From Ga0077555 sp963741565 (GTDB lineage Bacteria; Pseudomonadota; Alphaproteobacteria; Rhizobiales; Hyphomicrobiaceae), in contig CAVUIK010000008.1 of NCBI GenBank assembly GCA_963741565.1, forward strand, positions 434,001-498,000: a stretch of DNA of 64,000 nt, read 5' to 3'. A model generated the notes under the pieces. That model saw only the letters and a list, made by a program, of their open reading frames with translations. It did not search any database and was not told the DNA's origin. Below are positions 17,500-27,119 of the stretch, piece after piece (within the stretch, counting starts at the first letter, position 1; each line of letters begins with the position of its first letter). The translations under genes were made by a program, and so were the position numbers.

Positions 17500-18468
17500 T
17501 TATGACGGTTTGATCTTTTCAAATTTCTGCAGGCTGCGCACGACCTTCGGGCGCGGGGTCTCAGGGAAATTCGATTTCCAAGCGGTGTACGCCACTTCAC
17601 CGACATAGATATCGCCGTGCGAGTCGACGGCGAGACCATGTGGCGAGATGAACTGGCCGGGCCCGGTGCCGCGCGACGGCGTTCGCGCGAGGCGGGCCAG
17701 CAGCTTGCCCTTGTGATCGAGGATCGAGACGCGGGGCCCAAGCCCCGGCATCTCATGATTGACCGGTTGATAGGGGCCGATCTCGCCAATATAGCAGATC
17801 GGACATTTGCCGGGTGTCATGTAGAGCCCGCTCGGGCGGTGCATGTTGTTCCATTGTGTCTCATAGCGACCCTTGCCGTCGAACACCTGGATGCGGTGGT
17901 TCTCGCGATCGGCGACGTAGACCCAGCCATCGGCGCAACAGTGGATGTTGTGCGGGATATTGAACTGGCCTGGATCCGTCCCCGGCTCGCCCCACGAAAA
18001 CAGCAGCCGCCCCGAAGGATCGTACTTGTGGACGCGGGCGTTACCGTAGCCGTCGGAAACGTAGATCTCGTTAGACGGCGAAAGGGCAGTATGCGTGCAG
18101 CGGTTGAAGGGCTCACCACTGACATAGGCTGCCGGCTTGTTCGGTACGCCGATCTCCAGCAACACCTTGCCTTCGAGCGTGCACTTCCGAACGGTGTGAT
18201 CGCCATCGTCGGTGCAGTAGATCGTGTCGTCCGGACCCATATGCACGCCGTGCGGGCGATTGAATATTCCCTCGCCCCATGACGTGATGAAGGTACCGTC
18301 GCGGTCGAACACCACCATCGGATGCTCGCCGCGATTGAAGGCATAGACGCGGTCCCGCTTGTCGATGCCGATGGCCGCGACGTCGCCGAGCGTCCAGTCG
18401 GGCGGCAACTTCTCCCAACCCTCGATGACGCGATAGGTGTAGTCGCCACTTCCGACGATGACGGGCAT
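17500..18468 (-). CDS. NHL-repeat beta-propeller protein
   Basis: A 322-residue protein built of NHL repeats, similar to the peptidyl-hydroxyglycine amidating lyase-like propellers common in environmental Proteobacteria. Repeats are visible as FNRPHGVHMGPDDTIYCTDD, then CTHTALSPSNEIYVSDGYGN, FNIPHNIHCCADGWVYVADR and FISPHGLAVDSHGDIYVGEV, roughly one every 45-55 residues, giving a six-blade propeller. No signal peptide is evident. The ATG has AGGAGA seven bases upstream. The gene sits among catabolic enzymes (GST, LLM) on the minus strand, but the reaction, if any, is unknown. Confidence 0.8.
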   Translation of the reverse strand: MPVIVGSGDYTYRVIEGWEKLPPDWTLGDVAAIGIDKRDRVYAFNRGEHPMVVFDRDGTFITSWGEGIFNRPHGVHMGPDDTIYCTDDGDHTVRKCTLEGKVLLEIGVPNKPAAYVSGEPFNRCTHTALSPSNEIYVSDGYGNARVHKYDPSGRLLFSWGEPGTDPGQFNIPHNIHCCADGWVYVADRENHRIQVFDGKGRYETQWNNMHRPSGLYMTPGKCPICYIGEIGPYQPVNHEMPGLGPRVSILDHKGKLLARLARTPSRGTGPGQFISPHGLAVDSHGDIYVGEVAYTAWKSNFPETPRPKVVRSLQKFEKIKPS

Positions 18469-18516
18469 GGCTGGTCTCCTGCGAGGTGATCGGTGTGCGG
18501 CTCGCCCAGTTCGGCT

Positions 18517-19236
18517 CTATGTCACGGGGCGGGCGCGCTGATTGTACATAATCTTGCGGATGCGAGCCTGCTCCTCGGCGGGCAGCTTGGTGACGTCGAC
18601 CGAAAGGTCAGTGCCAACAGCCATGCCCTTCTTGACGGCGGGCCGCGCCGCGATCTCCTCATGCCAGCGCTTCAGGTATTTGAACTCCTCGAGGTCCTGG
18701 CCCTGCACCTTCCAGTTCACAGTCCACGGATAGCAGATCATGTCGGCGACCGTGTAATCCTTGCCAGCGAGATAGGGGCGATCGACAAGGCGATTGTTGA
18801 TAACGCCGTAGAGGCGGTTGGCTTCGTCGGTGAAGCGGCGGACAGCGTAGGACTGATCGCCCTGGGTATCACCGAGCCGGCGGAAGTGGCCGCACTCGCC
18901 AAGCTTCGGGCCCTGGTTCGCCATCTGCCAGATCACCCACTGGTTGACCTCGTGGCGCCCGCGCAGATCGCGCGGCCAGAACTTCCCTTCCTTCTCGGCA
19001 ATGTACGCCATGATGGCGCCAGACTCGAACACGGTGACCGGCGCACCACCATCGGCTGGCTTGTGGTCCACCATCACGGGCATGCGGTGGTTCGGGTTCA
19101 TCGCGAGGAACGCGTCGGTGAACTGCGCTCCCTGCTGGATATTGACGGGTGTGATCTTATACGGGAGCCCACACTCTTCGAGCAGGATCGTTACCTTTTT
19201 TCCGTTTGGCGTCGGCCAGTAGAACAGTTCGATCAT
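18517..19236 (-). CDS. glutathione S-transferase, YfcG/YghU-like
   Basis: A 239-residue protein with an N-terminal thioredoxin-like domain and a C-terminal helical domain. The start MIELFYWPTPNGKKVTILLE and the later DHKPADGGAPVTVFESGAIM closely follow the pattern of nu-class enzymes YfcG and YghU, which have disulfide-bond reductase activity with glutathione. The TPNGKK segment near residue 9 supplies the Thr/Asn that contacts glutathione sulfur in that class, while VFESGAI gives the Glu-Ser pair for the gamma-glutamyl moiety. The ATG at 19236 follows AGGGAG by about 10 bases; an upstream extension is rejected. It lies in a minus-strand set with the LLM enzyme upstream and the NHL protein downstream. 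Confidence 0.87.
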   Translation of the reverse strand: MIELFYWPTPNGKKVTILLEECGLPYKITPVNIQQGAQFTDAFLAMNPNHRMPVMVDHKPADGGAPVTVFESGAIMAYIAEKEGKFWPRDLRGRHEVNQWVIWQMANQGPKLGECGHFRRLGDTQGDQSYAVRRFTDEANRLYGVINNRLVDRPYLAGKDYTVADMICYPWTVNWKVQGQDLEEFKYLKRWHEEIAARPAVKKGMAVGTDLSVDVTKLPAEEQARIRKIMYNQRARPVT

Positions 19237-19282
19237 GATCGCATACTCCCTGAAATTCTGCGTTAAACCTGAGAAACGCCAA

Positions 19283-20380
19283 CTACTCAGCAGCTTTCGC
19301 CGCCGCGACCGGCTTCCAGCTCTTGACGACTGGAAGCACTTCCTTGGCAAACAATTTCAACCCTCGCTCCGAAATTTCGTAGGGCGTACCGCCGAAGCGG
19401 AACGCGACATTCATCTCAAAGTCACCCAGCAGCTTGCGGCGCTCCTCGAGCCCGCGCAGGATCTTGTCCGGGGTGCCCCAGGAAGCAGCCTTCATAAAGC
19501 CCTCGACGGCTGCTGGCAGGCCACCACCCTTGCGTGCAATCTCGGCCTTTTGCTGGTAGGAATCGTAACCCTTCACGGTCTTGAAGTGTTCGCCGAGAAA
19601 CTCGTAGTGGTGGAAATTCAACTCCACGAATTTGCCCTGATACTTGCGGGCCTCTTCCTCGCACTCCGCAAGATTGGTGCTGACGACTGCGAACTCGGTC
19701 AGCAACGGCGTGGGCGGCGTAGTGCCGTGATACGTCCTGTGCAGCTCACGTCCGCGCTCGATCATCGGGGCGCGCATCTCCCAGGGCCGGTCAGCAAACA
19801 TCACCATATGGGCGCCAAGCTTGGCGGCGGAGTCGATCGAGTCCTCGCTCGAGGCAACCGCATAGATGCGACCGTCGAACGAATGAATGGGACGCGGCCG
19901 AATCTCGATCTTCGGCTGCTTGTAGAACTTGCCGTTGCCTTCGATGAAGCCCGTCTTCAAGGCATTCACGATCATCGGCGCCGCTTCGTCGAAGCGGGCA
20001 CGCGATTCATCCATCGAGAGGCGGAACGCTTCGAATTCGCGGCGCGCCAGTCCACGACCCATTCCGAGCCGCAAACGCCCCTTGCTCAACATGTCGAGCA
20101 CGGCGGCATTCTCGGCGACGCGCAGCGGATCATGCCAGGGCAGGATCACGGCTGCGGTACCAACATCGATGTTCGGGCAGAGCGCCGTCAGGTAGGTCAT
20201 CAGGGCCAGATTGTCTGGCACGAACGAGTAGTCATTGAAGTGATGTTCGGCCGACCAGAGGCAATCGAAGCCAGAGTCGGCGGCGAGCCGCGCCAGCCGA
20301 ATCTCTTCATCCCAGACCCGCTTGTCAGAGCAGTTTTCCCAGCCGTAGCTGGCAAAAACCATCATCATGCCGACGTCCAT
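19283..20380 (-). CDS. LLM-class flavin-dependent oxidoreductase
   Basis: A 365-residue luciferase-like monooxygenase expected to use FMNH2 or F420 in a TIM barrel. Family landmarks include FDCLWSAEHHFNDYSFVPDN near residue 38, the ILPWHDPLRVAENAAVLDML segment and the nearby GRLRLGMGRGLARREFEAF, and a C-terminal GTPDKILRGLEE. EHHF with HDPLRVAE is typical of bacterial luciferase-like alkanal monooxygenase relatives. The ATG at 20380 is preceded by GGGAG and is preferred over a TTG two codons earlier. A second, distinct LLM protein is encoded at 22513-23475. The substrate is not deducible; neighbours suggest xenobiotic or organic-acid catabolism. Confidence 0.87.
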   Translation of the reverse strand: MDVGMMMVFASYGWENCSDKRVWDEEIRLARLAADSGFDCLWSAEHHFNDYSFVPDNLALMTYLTALCPNIDVGTAAVILPWHDPLRVAENAAVLDMLSKGRLRLGMGRGLARREFEAFRLSMDESRARFDEAAPMIVNALKTGFIEGNGKFYKQPKIEIRPRPIHSFDGRIYAVASSEDSIDSAAKLGAHMVMFADRPWEMRAPMIERGRELHRTYHGTTPPTPLLTEFAVVSTNLAECEEEARKYQGKFVELNFHHYEFLGEHFKTVKGYDSYQQKAEIARKGGGLPAAVEGFMKAASWGTPDKILRGLEERRKLLGDFEMNVAFRFGGTPYEISERGLKLFAKEVLPVVKSWKPVAAAKAAE

Positions 20381-20653
20381 GCGCAACTCCCTGCCATGCA
20401 GCGATCAAGCCCGACGCCGTCTACTCTCAGAGGCCATCAGCCGAGCTGTCCATAGGAAGATTGGCATGATTGAACGCGAATTACCACGCTGGTTCTTTCG
20501 ACAATTGCGCAATGTTTTCCGACGTGCCGGACGTGCGATCCATGGGACTGCAGCTGGCGGGCAATCGTCACATCGCCTTTATTTTGCCCGGAATTCTGCG
20601 GATTGTCGACTTTAGCGGGAGCCCTGGATCGAACCTGAATAGAGGTGAGGGTC

Positions 20654-21502
20654 ATGAGCCGTCCCGCGCGCCATTCCGCACATTCGATGTTCACCACCGC
20701 TGGCTCGGACCCCGCGCAATGGGTTGTGCTGCCTGACGAGCGTGTGGGCCCGCCCCTCGCAGGCAAGACCGCACGCCAACTCCGGCGCGGCTTCGCATTG
20801 TTGATTGTGCTGGGGAGTGGATGGGCCTTGTTGGACAATCTCGCGAACGTGCAGACTTGGCTGCAGGCAAACATCGCACCATTGTCGGCCTCCATGGACC
20901 GGAATGCCGGCGGTGCGGCGCCTCCGACGACAGAACGCATTGGGCCCACAACGGGGGCGGCGCCTTCACAAGATAATGTCCAGCCCGCACTACCCTCGGC
21001 AAACATCGCCGGGCCTACGGCTCCACCCTTGATCCCAAAGCCCCTGGTTGCCAGCGAAGTCCCGGCCGTTGCTCCATCGACGGCTGACGCGATGCCAGCG
21101 CCGCTGACGACAGCCGCCCCTCCATCGGTCGGGACCAGCTACGACGCCGGGCCCACGTCGGCACGACGAGCCGCGGATGCTGATCCCAATCAGAAACGGG
21201 CCGAGATTGTCGGCCTTCATCCAGATCTGTCACCCGCTCTACTGAAGCGGCTATCGCCTGCGGATTTTCGCAATGCCGGTATCGCTGTTAAGAAAGCTGT
21301 GACGGAAACGCCCGACGATGCCGTTTTCGTCTGGCCGCTGCAGCGCGCCGGAGCCGAGGCGCTGTTCAAGGTCCATTTCGTTGCCGGAGCCGCTGAAAAC
21401 TGCCGCCGATATGTCGTTACTGTATCGAAGGACGGATGGCTGACGACGGCATTGCCGATGGAAAAATGCGGCATGCCCCGCCCCCGCGCGCGGGCCGAGT
21501 AG
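20654..21502 (+). CDS. single-pass membrane protein with Ala/Pro-rich linker, unknown function
   Basis: I do not recognise this 282-residue protein. It has a basic N-terminal cytoplasmic part of about 55 residues, one membrane helix (FALLIVLGSGWALLDNL), a long Ala/Pro/Thr-rich linker of roughly 100 residues, and a compact C-terminal domain of about 90 residues. That domain contains two cysteines (AENCRRYVV and PMEKCGMP) spaced so that a periplasmic disulfide is plausible. The architecture is that of an inner-membrane protein reaching into the periplasm. The start is well supported by AGAGGTGAGG just before the ATG. It lies alone between divergent and convergent catabolic genes. Confidence 0.65.
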   Translation: MSRPARHSAHSMFTTAGSDPAQWVVLPDERVGPPLAGKTARQLRRGFALLIVLGSGWALLDNLANVQTWLQANIAPLSASMDRNAGGAAPPTTERIGPTTGAAPSQDNVQPALPSANIAGPTAPPLIPKPLVASEVPAVAPSTADAMPAPLTTAAPPSVGTSYDAGPTSARRAADADPNQKRAEIVGLHPDLSPALLKRLSPADFRNAGIAVKKAVTETPDDAVFVWPLQRAGAEALFKVHFVAGAAENCRRYVVTVSKDGWLTTALPMEKCGMPRPRARAE

Positions 21503-21523
21503 GTTTTCGCCGGAGCCCTGCGC

Positions 21524-22366
21524 TCAAACGAGCGGCGTGCCTTCCAGTGTAATGCGGTGCATGAGACGGCGTTCACCCTGATAGTCGTTGACGGCGAAAT
21601 GCCAGGTCGACCGGTTGTCCCAGATGGCAATTGACCCATCCTTCCATTGAAACCGCGTCTGATATTCCGGCCGCGCGCCGTGGGCATAGAGGTAGTCGAG
21701 CAGCGCCTTGCTTTCCTCCGCCGTCCAGCCCTCGAAGTGAGTTGTGAAAGCGCGATTGACATAAAGCACTTTGCGACCACTTTCAGGGTGGCGGACCACA
21801 ACCGGGTGCACCGCGTCCTGCGTGGCGGCCTCGGCATTCTCCAACCGCGCGCCCGCGTCTTTTGTATATTGTGCCTTGGCCCCGAACACATGGCGGCTGG
21901 AGTGGACTGCGCGCAGGCCATCGAGGGTCTTCTTGAGCCCCTCCGAGAGGCCTTCGTAGGCCAGCCACATCGAAGCAAACATCGTGTCGCCGCCGCGTTC
22001 TGGCACCTCGCGGGCAAGCAGGATGGATCCGAGTGCCGGGATCTGATCGTAGCTGTGGTCCGTGTGCCAGCCGCCGCCGATGTTGTTCTTCTGATCCGGT
22101 TCCTTCCGCACTTCGGCGATTTGCGGATAGCCGGGCGCGGTCTTGAAGAAGCGGTTGATATTGATCGGCGCCAGATTCGCCGCGAAGGCAATATGCTGCT
22201 CGGGCGTCAGCATCTGATCACGAAAGAAAATTACACCGTGCTCAGCAAGTGCGCTACGAATCTCGGCGGTGGTCGTGGCCGCAATGGGTCCACGAAGATC
22301 GACGCCTCGCAATTCGGCGCCGAGTGCACCGGATGTCGGTACGATTTCGATCGTTGCGTTGCGCAT
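21524..22366 (-). CDS. TauD/TfdA-family dioxygenase
   Basis: A 280-residue Fe(II)/2-oxoglutarate dioxygenase. The iron ligands are His101 and Asp103 in GGGWHTDHSYD and His256 in NRSTWHFAVNDY; a C-terminal arginine (about 266-271, GERRLMHRITLEG) would bind 2-oxoglutarate. ERGGDTMFASMWLAYEGLS is the standard family segment. The ATG at 22366 follows GGAGAGGAAG. It is encoded downstream of an LLM flavin enzyme on the same strand with about 146 bases between them. The substrate could be a sulfonate, an aryloxy acid or similar, but nothing in the sequence settles this. Confidence 0.9.
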   Translation of the reverse strand: MRNATIEIVPTSGALGAELRGVDLRGPIAATTTAEIRSALAEHGVIFFRDQMLTPEQHIAFAANLAPININRFFKTAPGYPQIAEVRKEPDQKNNIGGGWHTDHSYDQIPALGSILLAREVPERGGDTMFASMWLAYEGLSEGLKKTLDGLRAVHSSRHVFGAKAQYTKDAGARLENAEAATQDAVHPVVVRHPESGRKVLYVNRAFTTHFEGWTAEESKALLDYLYAHGARPEYQTRFQWKDGSIAIWDNRSTWHFAVNDYQGERRLMHRITLEGTPLV

Positions 22367-22512
22367 GTGACTTCCTCTCCGTCCGGGATTTTCGCAGGTA
22401 TCGATCATTCCGCCGCTGACTGGCTGGCATCTTATTGAGCCAGAATGCCACCGGCCGATACAGGGCACAAGCGCCGCCGCAACCTCGACCGTCAATCTCA
22501 ACGGATGGCCGA

Positions 22513-23475
22513 TCAGGCCCGCGCCCTGGCGATCACCTCGGCGCCGAACCGTTCGATCCGCTCAACGGCTTCACTTGCGTCGCGCCCGCCGAGGCGCATA
22601 GCGACATGACCGACGCCGGCCGCGCTCAATGCCGCCGCATCCTCAGCCATATTCGCCGATGATCCCGTAAACATGCGGCGCGCCGAACCGTCACCGATTT
22701 TGAGATCGGCAGTCCATTCGAAATAATCCTGGACCAGTAGAGCGAGGCCAAGCGTCGCCGGATCGCGACCAGTGGCCGCTGCTAATCGCTTGATGTCGCC
22801 ATAACCGACTGCAAGGCGCGCCGGCGTGTCCGACGGCTTCGTCTGGCTGTTGTTGCCGGGGTACCAGACGTCGGCGAAGCGGATGGCGCGGTTGATTGCA
22901 CCTTTGCTTTCGCCGCCGACCCAGATCGGTGGGTTGGGTTTCTGAACCGGTTTCGGGAAGAAGATCGCATTGTTGAAGCTGACGTGCTTTCCGGAAAACG
23001 AGGCACGATCGGTCGTCCACAGCTCCTTGAACGCGGCGAGATACTCATCCGTGAGCGCGCCACGGTCCTTGAAGTTGGCGCCCAACAGTTCGAACTCCTC
23101 GCGCATCCAGCCGGCGCCGACACCGACGATCAACCGGCCGCGCGACAGGACATCGATGGTAGATAGCGACTTGGCCGTCAGCATCGCCGGGCGATGGGGT
23201 ACCACCATGACCGAGGTCAACAGTCGCAGCCGCTCGGTATTGCCAGCGAGAAACGCCACCGTCGCCAGCTGATCGAAGCAATGGCCCTCTTGCGCTGCCT
23301 TGAACGCGCCGCCCTGCACGTAAGGATAGTGAGATTGCAGCTCGCCAGGAATGACCAGATGATCGCTGACCGCCAGGAAATCGAATCCGGCACGTTCGGC
23401 CGCCTTGGCGACGGCGATGTACGTTTCGGGACTGCTGAAGATGCCGTGCGTGACCGTGCTCAAACCGAACTTCAT
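22513..23475 (-). CDS. LLM-class (probably F420- or FMN-dependent) oxidoreductase
   Basis: A 320-residue luciferase-like barrel protein of the TIGR03619-type group often annotated as F420-dependent. Landmarks are AERAGFDFLAVSDHLVIPGE near residue 26, LTSVMVVPHRPAMLTAKSLSTI, and the SRGRLIVGVGAGWMREEFEL block; PNPPIWVGGESKGAINRAIR follows in the second half. The ATG at 23475 has GGGAG nine bases upstream. It differs in length and motifs from the other LLM protein at 19283-20380, so the two are not recent duplicates. Cofactor choice cannot be read from sequence alone. Confidence 0.86.
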   Translation of the reverse strand: MKFGLSTVTHGIFSSPETYIAVAKAAERAGFDFLAVSDHLVIPGELQSHYPYVQGGAFKAAQEGHCFDQLATVAFLAGNTERLRLLTSVMVVPHRPAMLTAKSLSTIDVLSRGRLIVGVGAGWMREEFELLGANFKDRGALTDEYLAAFKELWTTDRASFSGKHVSFNNAIFFPKPVQKPNPPIWVGGESKGAINRAIRFADVWYPGNNSQTKPSDTPARLAVGYGDIKRLAAATGRDPATLGLALLVQDYFEWTADLKIGDGSARRMFTGSSANMAEDAAALSAAGVGHVAMRLGGRDASEAVERIERFGAEVIARARA

Positions 23476-23725
23476 GTGGCGCTCCCAGGATGCGGCTCGC
23501 GTGCGACAATCTAGGGGGATTGAACGACCCCAGGCAATCCGCCGGTTGTGAGCCGGCATCTTCCCGAACAATTGCTAGGCGACAGGCGCACGCGCCGGAT
23601 GCGCACCCCGCAACCGCAGGCGCGACAAAAGCCCCTGGACCGCGTGCCGGAACGCCCTATTCTGCCGCCCGACCCATCGCCATAGCGGGCAGACGACGGC
23701 TTCCCGCATTCATCATACGAGAGGC

Positions 23726-25378
23726 ATGCCCATGACAGCCACCTTGCGCGGCGCCGACATTGTCGCCCTGAGCCTCGCGAAGCTCGGCCATTCGACCGTG
23801 TTCTCGCTCTCTGGCAACCACATCATGTCAATCTATGACGCGGCTATCGAGGCCAAGCTCGAGATTCTCCACACCCGCCACGAGGCCGCGACCGTCCATA
23901 TGGCCGACGCTTGGGGCCGCATGACAGGCAAACCCGGCATCGCCATGGTGACCGGCGGTCCCGGCCACGCCAACGCGGTCGGCGCCTTGTTCACGGCGCT
24001 ATCGGCCGAAAGCCCGATGGTACTGCTCTCAGGCCATGCCGCGACATGGGAGCTCGGACGCGGCGGTTTCCAAGAGATCGCCCAAGCAGCCATGGCCGCA
24101 CCCGTTTCCAAGGCCTCCTGGATGGCGCGCTCGGCCAAAGATCTCGGCATGGATCTCGCGAAGGCATTGCAGATAGCGTCATCGGGACGTCCGGGCCCTG
24201 TGCATCTGTCGCTGCCTTCGGACCTTCTCGATGAAGATGTCCTAGTCGACCAGATCCGCTGGCCCGAGCCGAAGGACGCGAAGTCCCAGCCGGTCGCGCT
24301 GGCCCCAGTTTTAGCCGACGCTATTCTTGCAGCTATAGCAGCTGCCAAGCGCCCGGTGATCCTTGCGGGTCCCCATCTCTCGACCCGGCACGGCCGCCAG
24401 CTACTCGCGCGCCTCGAGGACGTGACCGGCGCCCCGTCAGCTGTCATCGAGAGTCCGCGCGGCGCCAATGACGCCACTATCGGCGCCTTTGCGGCTGTCA
24501 TGAAGGAGGCCGATCTCGTCGTTCTGCTCGGCAAGGCACTCGACTTCACGTTGAAGTGGGCCAAAGGCCCGGCCTATGCAGCGGGCCTCAAAGTGATCTC
24601 GATCGATCCCGAAGGCGCGCTGATCGAGCGGGCGGCGAAAGAGAAGGGTGCTGATCTGCTGATCGGCTGCATCGCCGACACCACGTCAGCGGCCGAGACG
24701 CTGATTGCGCACGCAGCGAAACTCAAGAAGCCCGATGGTGCCTGGCTCGCCAAATCGCGCCAGCTGCGCGACCAGCGGCCCGATGCGTTCGCGGCGATGA
24801 CATCCAAGTCCGCTGGCAAACTGCATGCAGCTGAAGTGTTCCGGGCGCTGCGTCCCATCGTCGAGCGCGATCCGGAGACGGTGCTGATCTGCGATGGCGG
24901 CGAATTCGCGCAATGGGCGCAGAGCCTGCTGCCTATCGGCCGCCGCATGATCAACGGCGTTGCCGGCGCCATTGGCGGCTCGCTACCGATGGCCATCGCC
25001 GCACGCCGACTCGAGCAGAAAGCACCGGTCATCGCTGTGCTTGGCGACGGCACCTTTGGCTTCCACATGGCCGAGTTCGACACTGCCGTTCGCCACAAGA
25101 TGCCTTTCGTCGCCATCCTCGGCAACGACGCCTGCTGGAACGCGGAGAGCAATATTCAAAAGCGCGACTATGGCGAGAACCGCATGCACGGCTGCGATCT
25201 GCTGCCGACACGCTACGATCAGGTGGTTGGCGCGATGGGCGGTCACGGCGAGGTTGTCACGCGCATCGAGGATCTGGTGCCCGCCGTGGAGCGAGCACTC
25301 AAGGCCGCTCAATCCGGCAAGCCCGCCTGCGTCAACATCATGGCCGAGAGCGTCGCCGCGCCGGTCGTGAAGGGGTAA
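23726..25378 (+). CDS. thiamine diphosphate-dependent enzyme (acetolactate synthase/oxalyl-CoA decarboxylase-like)
   Basis: A 550-residue ThDP enzyme with the three-domain POX/AHAS layout. The N-terminal PYR domain contains LHTRHEAATVHMADAWGRM, in which the Glu activates the cofactor, and MVTGGPGHANAVGAL. The C-terminal domain has the ThDP-Mg motif VLGDGTFGFHMAEFD followed about 25 residues later by LGNDACWNAE. The substrate-binding residues are not those I can assign to a known AHAS, so the physiological reaction is unknown; oxalyl-CoA decarboxylase and benzoylformate-type decarboxylases are alternatives. GAGAGG precedes the ATG at 23726, with a second in-frame ATG two codons later. It converges on gpmI. 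Confidence 0.85.
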   Translation: MPMTATLRGADIVALSLAKLGHSTVFSLSGNHIMSIYDAAIEAKLEILHTRHEAATVHMADAWGRMTGKPGIAMVTGGPGHANAVGALFTALSAESPMVLLSGHAATWELGRGGFQEIAQAAMAAPVSKASWMARSAKDLGMDLAKALQIASSGRPGPVHLSLPSDLLDEDVLVDQIRWPEPKDAKSQPVALAPVLADAILAAIAAAKRPVILAGPHLSTRHGRQLLARLEDVTGAPSAVIESPRGANDATIGAFAAVMKEADLVVLLGKALDFTLKWAKGPAYAAGLKVISIDPEGALIERAAKEKGADLLIGCIADTTSAAETLIAHAAKLKKPDGAWLAKSRQLRDQRPDAFAAMTSKSAGKLHAAEVFRALRPIVERDPETVLICDGGEFAQWAQSLLPIGRRMINGVAGAIGGSLPMAIAARRLEQKAPVIAVLGDGTFGFHMAEFDTAVRHKMPFVAILGNDACWNAESNIQKRDYGENRMHGCDLLPTRYDQVVGAMGGHGEVVTRIEDLVPAVERALKAAQSGKPACVNIMAESVAAPVVKG

Positions 25379-25423
25379 CAGTGTCTGGCCTATGGCCTGA
25401 CGCTAACTGCCGTCACGCCGCCA

Positions 25424-26938
25424 TCAACCGATCAGCGACAGGCCCGTCATCTCGGCCGGTTGCGCGACACCCATCAACGCGAGCAGCGTCGGCGCGACAT
25501 CGGCAAGGCGACCATCGCGCAGCGTGCCCGCTCCCGCCCCCGCGAGCAGCACCGGTACCGGGTTGAGCGTATGCGCGGTGTGCGGGCCACCAGTTTGCGG
25601 GTCGCGCATCATCTCGCAGTTGCCGTGATCGGCCGTGACCAGCAGTGCCCCGCCCACCTGCAGAATCGCATCGGCGATTTGGCCGAGCCCGGCGTCGACC
25701 GTCTCCACAGCCTTGATCGCGGCGGCAAGGTTGCCGGTGTGGCCAACCATGTCGGGATTGGCGAAGTTCAGAACGATCAGATCGAAGGTCCCCGAGCGAA
25801 TGGCGCTAACCGCACGCGCGGTCAGCTCGGGCGCCGACATCTCGGGTTGCAGATCGTAGGTCGCAACCTTCGGCGATGGGACCATCACGCGAACCTCACC
25901 TACATAGGGCGTCTCGCGGCCGCCATTCAGGAAGTACGTGACGTGCGGATATTTCTCGGTCTCCGCCATGCGAATTTGCGTTCGGCCCGCCTTAGCAACG
26001 ATCTCGCCAAGACCGTTGGTCAGTGCGTCACGTGGGAACAAGGTCACGACAAACGGATCGAGCTCCTCGCCATACGAGGCCATGCCGGCGGCGCCAACGA
26101 ACGCGCGCGTCGCAGCCCGGGAAAATCCGGCAAATGCCGGGTCGACGAGCGCCGACAGAAGTTCCCGCATGCGGTCGGCGCGGAAATTAATGCTGAGAAG
26201 GCCGTCGCCATCCTTCATGCCCGCGAAGCTGCCGATCACCGCTGGCTCCAGGAACTCGTCGGTCTTGCTGCTGGCGTAACCGGCTGCGACCGCCGCCGCG
26301 GCGTCGGCGAACGACACGCCCGTGGCCTCGGTGAGCAGAGCATAGGCCTTCGATACGCGGTCCCAGCGCTTGTCGCGATCCATCGCAAAGAACCGGCCGC
26401 AAACGGTCGCGATCGTCGCCCCTTTCGGCAAGTCCGCAGCCAGACGGCGAACATCCGCGCTCGCGGATTTCGGTGGCGTATCGCGGCCGTCAGTGAACGC
26501 ATGCACCGCGACTGGAATGCCCCGCGCGACCATGGTTTTCGAGACAGCGACGGCATGATCCTGATGCGCGTGCACGCCCCCCGGCGACATCAGACCGAGA
26601 ATGTGGCAGGTGCCGCCGGTCGCCTTCAGCTTGGCGATCAGGCCACTCGCCTCAATCCGCGCAGCGAGGTTGCCGTCCGCCACCGCCCGATCGATACGCG
26701 GAAGATCCTGCATCACCACCCGTCCGGCGCCGATGTTGAGATGACCGACCTCTGAGTTGCCCATCTGGCCCTCCGGCAATCCCACATCGAGGCCCGAGGT
26801 TCGCAGGCAGGCACGCGGGGAGGAATTCCAGAGCCGCGTAAAGTTCGGTGTCTTGGCCAGACGAACGGCGTTATCCGCGCTCTCTTCGCGCCAGCCCCAA
26901 CCATCGAGAACAACCAGCATCACCGGGCGACGTGTCAT
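25424..26938 (-). CDS. gpmI: 2,3-bisphosphoglycerate-independent phosphoglycerate mutase
   Basis: A 504-residue cofactor-independent phosphoglycerate mutase that interconverts 3- and 2-phosphoglycerate in glycolysis and gluconeogenesis. It has the alkaline-phosphatase-like metal site: Asp12 in VVLDGWGWRE, the phosphorylated Ser62 in QMGNSEVGHLNIGAG, and the late metal motifs FANPDMVGHTGN and LVTADHGNCE. Length and motif spacing are standard. The ATG at 26938 is preceded by AGAGGAA; four extra codons upstream are possible but not favoured. It is divergent from the GbsR-type regulator gene, with no sign of joint control. Confidence 0.95.
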   Translation of the reverse strand: MTRRPVMLVVLDGWGWREESADNAVRLAKTPNFTRLWNSSPRACLRTSGLDVGLPEGQMGNSEVGHLNIGAGRVVMQDLPRIDRAVADGNLAARIEASGLIAKLKATGGTCHILGLMSPGGVHAHQDHAVAVSKTMVARGIPVAVHAFTDGRDTPPKSASADVRRLAADLPKGATIATVCGRFFAMDRDKRWDRVSKAYALLTEATGVSFADAAAAVAAGYASSKTDEFLEPAVIGSFAGMKDGDGLLSINFRADRMRELLSALVDPAFAGFSRAATRAFVGAAGMASYGEELDPFVVTLFPRDALTNGLGEIVAKAGRTQIRMAETEKYPHVTYFLNGGRETPYVGEVRVMVPSPKVATYDLQPEMSAPELTARAVSAIRSGTFDLIVLNFANPDMVGHTGNLAAAIKAVETVDAGLGQIADAILQVGGALLVTADHGNCEMMRDPQTGGPHTAHTLNPVPVLLAGAGAGTLRDGRLADVAPTLLALMGVAQPAEMTGLSLIG

Positions 26939-27119
26939 GGGATTCCTCTTCAAGGGGCCGTGCGCAAACGGGCCGGACCAGCCAGCCGCTGGGCGCCTAC
27001 GAAAACGATCCGCGCGACAGATGCAAGAAGGCGCTCGTTAGAGTTTGTAAAATCACATCGGGCGGTTCGCCTCGCATCCGTGCCAGTGGGGCTGGACAGC
27101 CTGATGTCTGCGATGTATA

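Noticed and set aside
20437..21006. 189-codon minus-strand open frame opposite the single-pass membrane protein
   Set aside because: Composition and lack of a ribosome site mark it as a shadow; the plus-strand gene has a strong start site.
25460..26755. 431-codon plus-strand open frame opposite gpmI
   Set aside because: Antisense shadow of gpmI in high-GC DNA; no ribosome site or domain, and gpmI is fully conserved.
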